A stretch of 64,000 nt of DNA from Eumeta japonica (lineage: Eukaryota; Arthropoda; Insecta; Lepidoptera; Psychidae): contig BGZK01000097.1 in the NCBI GenBank assembly GCA_005406025.1, forward strand, positions 372,001 to 436,000, in the 5' to 3' direction. Position 1 is the first letter of the stretch. Every line of letters begins with the position of its first letter. Under the pieces are notes generated by a model. The model had not been told where the DNA came from, did not search any database, and worked only from the letters and a program-made list of their open reading frames with translations. Both the position numbers and the translations under genes were made by a program. Shown here piece after piece: positions 60,201 to 64,000 of this stretch.

Positions 60201-63200
60201 GTACTAACGCTTACAACCGATGAGTGGATATAACAGTTTATTAATTTTTATTATGTGAATGTATTTTCATATTTTTGGTGTTGGAAAATAAATGTTTCAC
60301 CTTACATATTTATATACATTATAAATATGTAAGGTGAAACATTTACTTTAATTGGACATCTTTGTTTCATCTTTACGGAAAAAATATTTCGCATTTATAA
60401 ATAAGATACCACGTTTCATTTCATATTAAATACTCATAAAAACCATGTAATTGGATGTGTATGAACTAAGATTATATTAAAAATTTTAATAAAAAAATAG
60501 AGCTTTATGTGCGGTAAAGGTAATAAATACTTCCACAAAAAATAACTTTAAATTGCAAAAGTTTCTATAGACACTATTGTACATTATTTGAAAGGCATCG
60601 AGGTTGTTAGCTGATACGTGCAGTAATAGTTTTATAATAGTTCTAGGTCGTATTATAGTAATTATAACACTGTAAATGCAAAATATAAAAACAACTATTA
60701 CTACGACGTAAGATCATTTCGAATAGGTCTGACGACGACGAGACTGCGCGTGATATTTTATTATTATAAAATATCTTTATTTGCCTTTTATTAAAGGCAA
60801 ATAAAATTTTGCCGTGTTATTCTAATTATATCATAGTTTTACAATAAATTGTGCTCGTAAGTTCAAAACTAAGGAATAGCTTAATATGAAACTAAATTCT
60901 TTTGACCGCAAATTAGTATTTGGCATAAAATTTAATATTTCTCTCTAATAAAGCTTAACAGCGCCATCTCTCGACAGGTATTTTTTTTTTGTAATAGTTT
61001 CGAATCACCTTAATAAGTTTTGATTTCAATAAATTAAGTAGTGTTTTGTTATCTTTGTGTGAAATTCATTGCACAAACTTCAATAAATTACAAAGTGTAG
61101 CTTCAACGATCCATCCTTTGATGATCACAAAGATCATATCTTCTAATAAAATGATTTAGGCTTTATTAAGCATTATATCTAGCCAACTTTACACGATCGG
61201 ACAATTTTGCACAATTTTCACCAAATCTTTTAGGCCTCAGGTTCCCTTAGTCATGCACTTTCAGTCGAGCATACTAACGCTGAGTCTCCCGTTAACCTTA
61301 GTTTGCAACAATAAAAATAATAACAATTGTATATAGCATTCAAAAGATAAATAATTGTTGTGCTTTTTGAAACAACAATTGTATTATAATGCATGTTTAC
61401 CGACACACATGGGCGCTTTTTGAAACAACAATTGTATTATAACGCATGTTTACCGACACACGTGGGCGGTTTTTGAAACAACAATTGTATCATAACGCAT
61501 GTTTACCGACACACGTGGGCGGTTTTTGAAACAACATTTGTATTATAACGCATGTTTACCGACACACGTGGGTGCTTTTTGAAACAAGAATTGTATTATA
61601 ACGCATGTTTACCGTTACACGTGGGCGGTTTTTGAAACAACAATTGTATAATAACGCATGTTTATCGACATACGTGGACGGTTTTTGAAACAACAATTGT
61701 ATTATAACGCATGTTTATCGACATACGTGGGCGGTTTTTGAAACAAGAATTGTATTATAACGCATGTTTACCGACACACGTGGGCGGTTTTTGAAAGAAC
61801 AATTGTATTATAACGCATGTTTATCGACACACGTGGGCGGTTTTTGAAACAACATTTGTATTATAACGCATGTTTACCGACACACGTGGGCGCTTCTTGA
61901 AACAAGAATTGTATTATAACGCATGTTTACCGATACACGTGGGCGGTTTTTGAAACAACAATTGTATTATAACGCATGTTTACCGACACACGTGGGCGGC
62001 TTTTGAAACAACAATTGTATTATAACGCATGTTTACCGACACACGTGGGCGGTTTTTGAAACAACAATTGTATCATAACGCATGTTTACCGACACACGCG
62101 GGCGGTTTTTGAAACAACATTTGTATTATAACGCATGTTTACCGACACACGTGGGTGCTTTTTGAAACAAGAATTGTATTATAACGCATGTTTATCGACA
62201 TACGTGGGCGGTTTTTGAAACAAGAACTGTATTATAACGCATGTTTAACGACACACTTGGGCGGTTTTTGAAACAACATTTGTATTATAACGCATGTTTA
62301 CCGACACACGTGGGTGCTTTTTGAAACAAGAATTGTATTATAACGCATGTTTACCGTTACACGTGGGCGGTTTTTGAAACAACAATTGTATAATAACGCA
62401 TGTTTATCGACATACGTGGACGGTTTTTGAAACAACAATTGTATTATAACGCATGTTTATCGACATACGTGGGCGGTTTTTGAAACAAGAATTGTATTAT
62501 AACGCATGTTTATCGACATACGTGGGCGGTTTTTGAAACAAGAACTGTATTATAACGCATGTTTAACGACACACTTGGGCGGTTTTTGAAACAACAATTG
62601 TATTATAACGCATGTTTATCGACACACGTGGGCGGTTTTTGAAACAACAATTGTATAATAACGCATGTTTATCGACATACGTGGACGGTTTTTGAAACAA
62701 CAATTGTATTATAACGCATGTTTATCGACATACGTGGGCGGTTTTTGAAACAAGAATTGTATTATAACGCATGTTTATCGACACACGTGGGCGGTTTTTG
62801 AAACAACATTTGTATTATAACGCATGTTTACTGACACACGTGGGCGCTTCTTGAAACAAGGATTGTATTATAACGCATGTTTACCGTTACACGTGGGCGG
62901 TTTTTGAAACAACAATTGTATTATAACGCATGTTTATCGACACACGTGGGCGGTTTTTGAAACAAGAATTGTATTATAACGCATGTTTACTGACACACGT
63001 GGGCGCTTCTTGAAACAAGGATTGTATTATAACGCATGTTTACCTATACACGTGGGCGGTTTTTGAAACCACTCCCCGTTCAAGCACTCGACGCTTACAC
63101 TCCCGTCAATAGCATACCCATCATGGCACCTATAAATCAATTGCAAGTAAATGTAATTTTCACTGGAGCCAACTTGGGACTGGAGCGAGACTTCATAACG

Positions 63201-63810
63201 ACCCTGGTCCGGGTACGGCGGAAGCCTACATGTGCTCGATTCATTTTGTGCTCTGTAAAGAAAAATTATGAATTATGTTTATATAATTTGTTATTTACTA
63301 TAAACATTTATCATTTCATACTTAATAGCTTCCGATAATCATGAAATAACCATTTATTCATTATAATATATTGTGTCATTTGAAATAAATTTATAAACAT
63401 GAACATTATGAAATGAAAAGTTTTTGTTGAGCAATCACCCTCGTATGTATCGTGTAACATATATTATGGTTCACAGCCTTGTTACACAACGGCTGGACGG
63501 TACTACAAATCATATAGGGTGATTTTTACGTCGCCTTCCTAACTTGACACTTCAGACGGACCTTCCAAAAAACTGTTACTAAGCTTAAAGTCACCCTCCC
63601 GAGAATGTTCTCGGGAGGGTAACTGTAAGCTTATGAGAATGTTCTCATAAGCATGTGCTTATGAGCATCCTCTTGCTGGCATTCATCGAATGTAATGTAG
63701 TGTATCTCTTAACACTAATGCGGGTGCGTTGTTGACGTAATGTTAATTTATTTCAACTTACGGCAACGGCATTTCCGGTTTTTGTCGATTTATTATAATT
63801 TCTGTGACGT
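45010..63810 (-). CDS. modSP: Modular serine protease, HP14/modSP-like (partial)
   Basis: Eight exons are visible in this window: 63762-63810, 63044-63252, 59045-59254, 57489-57677, 54787-54911, 53579-53755, 52639-52798 and 45010-45215. All introns are GT-AG and all codon phases join without a break. The order is linker, Sushi, Wonton-like Cys-rich domain and S1A protease, which is the layout of moth HP14 and fly modSP; the LDLa repeats and signal peptide should lie beyond 64000. The triad is visible: His in TAAHC, Asp in DDIAL, Ser in GDSGGG. Family knowledge: this secreted haemolymph protease autoactivates on microbial recognition and starts the cascade to melanization and Toll. The residue six before the Ser is Ala, so trypsin-like specificity is not expected. 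The usual IVGG start is AGGG. Confidence 0.88.
45531..45905 (+). pseudogene. LINE endonuclease C-terminus fragment
   Basis: A 124-codon frame. It carries LSHLFLELTRITSVSKRCLDNIYTN and KSDHSGQI (split here for length), which are the last motifs of the apurinic-like endonuclease that nicks target DNA in LINEs. The SDH triplet holds a catalytic residue. The upstream part of the domain is in other frames or missing. Confidence 0.75.
46398..47242 (+). pseudogene. LINE reverse transcriptase fragments
   Basis: Three consecutive short frames (46398-46613, 46785-47048, 47045-47242) cover RT motifs in order: KVVPIFKGG (palm start), CDLCKAFDCINHETL (motif A with the first catalytic Asp), a damaged GSSVRSS region where PQGS is expected, and FADDTSLL (motif C with two catalytic Asp). 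Frameshifts separate them, so no enzyme is made. Confidence 0.85.
48080..50700 (-). mobile_element. pogo/Tigger-like DNA transposon, both ends present
   Basis: A 2621 bp element in intron G-H of the protease gene and in the same orientation. The ends are imperfect inverted repeats of about 28 bp: TAGAGTGAAGGTGGTAATATGG at the left (split here: TAGAGTGAAGG then TGGTAATATGG) and the inverse of a TAGAGGAAATGGTAGTATTATGG-like end at the right. It is flanked by TA dinucleotides (48078-48079 and 50701-50702), as expected for the Tc1/mariner/pogo group. Copies of GGGGGCCATATTA-like sequence recur near 48300-48320, 50305-50325 and 50330-50350, just inside the ends. The transposase is broken (next entry). 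Confidence 0.85.
48371..50199 (-). pseudogene. pogo/Tigger-like transposase, frameshifted
   Basis: The 265-codon first frame (50199-49402) holds an N-terminal psq-type HTH (residues ~10-60, ATLRRLVHD), a CENP-B/Tc5-type HTH (~75-155, WLDHFLRRH) and the first catalytic Asp in HNVDETAL. After a frameshift near 49465 the DDE core continues with LILDGHYSH and LQPLDRTF, and ends with TGIYPFNR. Two in-frame TAA codons follow (near 48983 and 48962), then a second frameshift near 48775. The C-terminus has an Arg-Gly repeat (about 48695-48640), an acidic stretch and a zinc-finger-like CIFC...CLSC...HNDC cluster with a TGA inside it (48422). Transposases of this group cut and paste at TA; this copy is dead. 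Confidence 0.88.
50703..52638. other. Rest of protease intron G-H
   Basis: AT-rich. The part at about 51640-52345 looks like a degenerate interspersed repeat: it contains GTAGGCCAACCTGAAACTTC, ATCTCGCAAATGAATCAATC and ACATACGGACATACATACA, which I associate from memory with lepidopteran repeats. No exon is seen. The 67-codon frame at 51955-52158 belongs to this repeat. Confidence 0.4.
52639..52798 (-). CDS. modSP-like exon G: VAGWG to CAGYTN
   Basis: 160 nt, acceptor ATTCCTCAG, donor AACG|GTAATT. It starts VAGWGLIDEEGSTTPILQV, continues with LPYVKFEQCYN and ends with DKICAGYTN. The Gly codon before TALCKGDSG is split over the 7.4 kb intron that follows. Confidence 0.92.
53046..53094. repeat. 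16 bp perfect hairpin in intron F-G
   Basis: GATCAAAGTAACATCA (53046-53061) and TGATGTTACTTTGATC (53079-53094) are exact inverse copies with a 17-base loop. It lies in the 780 bp intron between exons F and G; the rest of that intron holds nothing recognised. Confidence 0.9.
53579..53755 (-). CDS. modSP-like exon F: catalytic Asp
   Basis: 177 nt, acceptor ATCTTTCAG, donor ACA|GTGAGT. It encodes VDRIVTPETFQGGQTNFQ, then DDIALMYLTKPFVFNDFVRP and VCVDF. The second Asp of NFQDDIAL is the catalytic one. Phase 0 at both ends. Confidence 0.92.
53756..54786. other. Protease intron E-F, nothing recognised
   Basis: 1031 bp of AT-rich intron. A tRNA-like piece near 54122-54195 (AGTGTAGTGGCTAAGTAG, later TTTGATCCTG) may be a decayed SINE head. 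Confidence 0.4.
54787..54911 (-). CDS. modSP-like exon E: catalytic His
   Basis: 125 nt, acceptor TTTCTTCAG, donor GAT|GTAAGA. It encodes AAHCFWKDQKGLLSSSQ, FAVAAGKLYQEWNDIRDYF and TNQTSD. AAHC contains the catalytic His; AAGKxYxxW is typical for this protease type. It ends in phase 0. Confidence 0.92.
54955..55225 (+). mobile_element. tRNA-derived SINE, lepidopteran (Metulj-like)
   Basis: The head has a box A-like TGGCGCAGTGGTAGTAACC and a box B GGTTCGATTCC at tRNA spacing. The body carries TGAGTCTGGGTGTTGCTATG and TACCCATAGTACAAGCCTAG, and the tail ends in (ATT)n near 55210-55225. This matches from memory the SINEs that are abundant in moths and butterflies. RNA polymerase III would transcribe it and a LINE partner would mobilise it. 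It lies in intron D-E, antisense to the protease gene. A 13 bp segment AATAATTAGCACT occurs twice just before it (54924-54936 and 54942-54954). Confidence 0.85.
55600..56398 (-). pseudogene. mariner transposase relic (copy D)
   Basis: On the minus strand: a linker and TKKLDTWVPHELTERNLMNR (56260-56215), VLFCDSLLKRKETKPLL, TWITYDKNVRKT just after the first catalytic Asp region (56101-56140), a segment before YELLP (about 56000), KQEVEKNRPELINRK (55945-55895), and WKVLTHPPYNSDLALSDFDLF (55806-55747) with the last catalytic Asp region. Frameshifts separate the pieces and the HTH part is missing (similarity starts near 56398). It lies in intron D-E in the same orientation as the protease gene. 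Confidence 0.9.
56399..57488. other. Rest of protease intron D-E
   Basis: AT-rich intron sequence. A 95-codon plus frame (57059-57346) has a hydrophobic stretch but no domain. Nothing else recognised. Confidence 0.4.
57489..57677 (-). CDS. modSP-like exon D: activation region
   Basis: 189 nt, acceptor TTTCTACAG, donor GTCTTA. It starts CGVKV with the Cys expected to tie the regulatory part to the catalytic domain, passes SPAAGGGRPAKTNEFPWHAG where IVGG would be expected, and ends QKCSGSIISPKLIVT. The codon for Ala of TAAHC is split across the junction (G|CG). The Gly/Ala-rich stretch is coded by a G+C-rich run (about 57600-57620). Confidence 0.9.
57678..59044. other. Protease intron C-D, nothing recognised
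   Basis: 1367 bp of AT-rich intron with a short hairpin (CCAGAAT ... ATTCTGG near 58304-58321). No transposon or exon was recognised. Confidence 0.4.
59045..59254 (-). CDS. modSP-like exon C: Wonton-like Cys-rich domain
   Basis: 210 nt, acceptor ATGTTTTAG, donor CAG|GTTAGA. It encodes a Cys-rich module: SCQLVDSPGLFYLCK, then QFCSANQPNG, PLCKTPYY, and MKCVDGRWNYEPVCSA. The end resembles a Sushi C-terminus (C-x-G-x-W ... P-x-C), while the extra cysteines fit the Wonton module described between Sushi and protease in moth HP14. Confidence 0.85.
60289..60345. repeat. 26 bp perfect hairpin
   Basis: The arms 60289-60314 and 60320-60345 are exact inverse copies, starting TAAATGTTTCACCTTACA on the left, with a 5-base loop TACAT. 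Confidence 0.95.
60752..60805. repeat. Two adjacent perfect hairpins
   Basis: The first hairpin has 10 bp arms (GATATTTTAT and ATAAAATATC, 60752-60775) around TATT. The second begins at the next base, with 13 bp arms (TTTATTTGCCTTT and AAAGGCAAATAAA, 60776-60805), also around a TATT loop. Confidence 0.9.
61318..63070. repeat. 53 bp satellite of splice-donor copies, ~32 units
   Basis: About 32 tandem units of 53 bp with the pattern GGTTTTTGAAACAACAATTG, TATTATAACGCATGTTTACC, GACACACGTGGGC. The array ends at the Sushi exon: on the minus strand the last 26 nt of that exon and the first ~27 nt of its intron form the last unit. By eye, 18 of 32 units (including the genuine site) keep a GT at the donor position (TTTACC or TTTACT on the plus strand), and 14 have lost it (TTTATC or TTTAAC). 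A partial, diverged unit starts near 61318. Blocks within the array are duplicated at distances of 583 and 742 bp (11 and 14 units). Confidence 0.95.
63044..63252 (-). CDS. modSP-like exon B: Sushi (CCP) domain
   Basis: 209 nt, acceptor TTTACAG, donor TATAG|GTAAAC. It encodes a Sushi domain with CRLPPYPDQGRYE, LIYRCHDGYAIDG, VECLNGEW and PPTC, giving the four conserved cysteines and the Trp. The last ~26 nt of the exon and the first ~27 nt of the intron together form the outermost unit of the 53 bp satellite at 61318-63070, so the true 5' splice site is the edge of the array. Confidence 0.9.
63253..63761. other. Protease intron A-B
   Basis: 509 bp intron. Its main content is the triple palindrome at 63581-63665. 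The rest is not recognised. Confidence 0.5.
63581..63665. repeat. Three overlapping palindromes centred on TG
   Basis: Hairpin 1: ACCCTCCCGAGAA (63593-63605), TG, TTCTCGGGAGGGT (63608-63620), with outer AAGCTTA (63581-63587) and TAAGCTT (63626-63632). Hairpin 2: GCTTATGAGAA (63629-63639), TG, TTCTCATAAGC (63642-63652). Hairpin 3: CTCATAAGCA (63644-63653), TG, TGCTTATGAG (63656-63665). The right arm of each overlaps the left arm of the next, and all have a TG centre. Confidence 0.95.
63762..63810 (-). CDS. modSP-like exon A: linker before Sushi
   Basis: 49 nt, acceptor TTTTACAG and donor GTAAGT. It starts with two bases of a split codon and ends with CC of a codon completed by the next exon. 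It encodes VTEIIINRQKPEMPLP, a linker without cysteines. Phase 1 at its start fits an upstream LDLa-type exon beyond the window. Confidence 0.75.
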
Positions 63811-64000
63811 CTGTAAAAGAAATAATTCAATGTTATAAAAGTAAATGTATACATAGATCTTATTTACATTATTAACGAATACAAATACATATAAATAAAA
63901 AATATAAGTGATGCAATCGGCCGCTTATTCTGTTTAGTGAATAATTCTTTCTCAATAGCGTACATCATATTAGTATCTTTGTTTACAGATATGCCAACAC
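63811..64000. other. Intron upstream of protease exon A
   Basis: AT-rich sequence to the window edge with no further exon. The upstream exons of the protease gene must lie beyond base 64000. Confidence 0.5.

Larger units (their letters stand above)
59255..61317. other. Protease intron B-C, part before the satellite
   Basis: AT-rich intron holding three palindromes (60289-60345, 60752-60775, 60776-60805). A 69-codon plus frame at 59592-59801 has no domain. No exon is needed here: exon B joins exon C in frame. Confidence 0.45.

Noticed and set aside
61318..63070. CRISPR-like array
   Set aside because: Units are contiguous 53 bp repeats without unique spacers, the sequence is eukaryotic, and the unit equals an exon/intron junction.
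63036..63338. 100-codon plus-strand frame over the Sushi exon
   Set aside because: The opposite strand carries the Sushi domain with conserved cysteines and fitting splice sites; this frame is its shadow.

Overview
This window looks like nuclear DNA from a moth or butterfly (Lepidoptera). It is AT-rich and gene-poor, and full of decayed transposons. The order is suggested by repeats I recognise from memory of lepidopteran genomes: a tRNA-headed SINE with a lepidopteran-type 3' tail near 54955-55225, a LINE/SINE tail near 38715-38822, and several copies of a common moth/butterfly interspersed repeat (1195-2040, 9825-10360, 10790-11590, 21740-22100). No database search was possible. All coordinates and counts were made by eye.

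The only clear host gene is on the minus strand and fills the right third (63810 down to 45010). It is a modular serine protease of the HP14/modSP type. Eight exons join in frame with GT-AG introns: linker, Sushi, Wonton-like Cys-rich domain, activation region, His exon, Asp exon, a beta-strand exon and the Ser exon with stop codon. Upstream exons (signal peptide and LDLa repeats are expected) lie beyond base 64000. Proteases of this type start the cascades leading to melanization and Toll activation in insects. Its introns hold a 32-copy satellite of 53 bp units, a SINE, a mariner relic, several near-perfect palindromes, a jockey-like LINE and a 2.6 kb pogo/Tigger-like transposon with both ends preserved. 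The satellite abuts the Sushi exon and appears to be made of copies of that exon's own 5' splice-site junction.

The left two thirds hold no gene I can name. From left to right: an interspersed repeat and a mariner end (1-4200); a mariner relic (5390-6395); a second mariner relic and two interspersed repeats (8900-11590); a 39 bp minisatellite and a (TA)n(GT)n microsatellite (11830-12850); a degenerate 60 bp tandem repeat (17600-18095); a GT-rich tract and hairpin (24170-24575); a 645 bp hAT-type MITE with perfect 8 bp target duplications (27794-28438); a complete but coding-defective Ty3/gypsy retrotransposon (29002-33966); then fragments of another gypsy integrase, piggyBac, BEL/Pao gag and LINE ORF1 (38700-44610).

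The Ty3/gypsy element has nearly identical LTRs, a 4 bp target duplication, an A AAA AAC slippery heptamer at the gag end, and no TGG-type primer-binding site. Instead, 11 nt just after the 5' LTR are exactly complementary to an 11-mer inside the LTR, which suggests Tf1-style self-priming. Together with the splice-site-derived satellite, this is the most interesting observation here.
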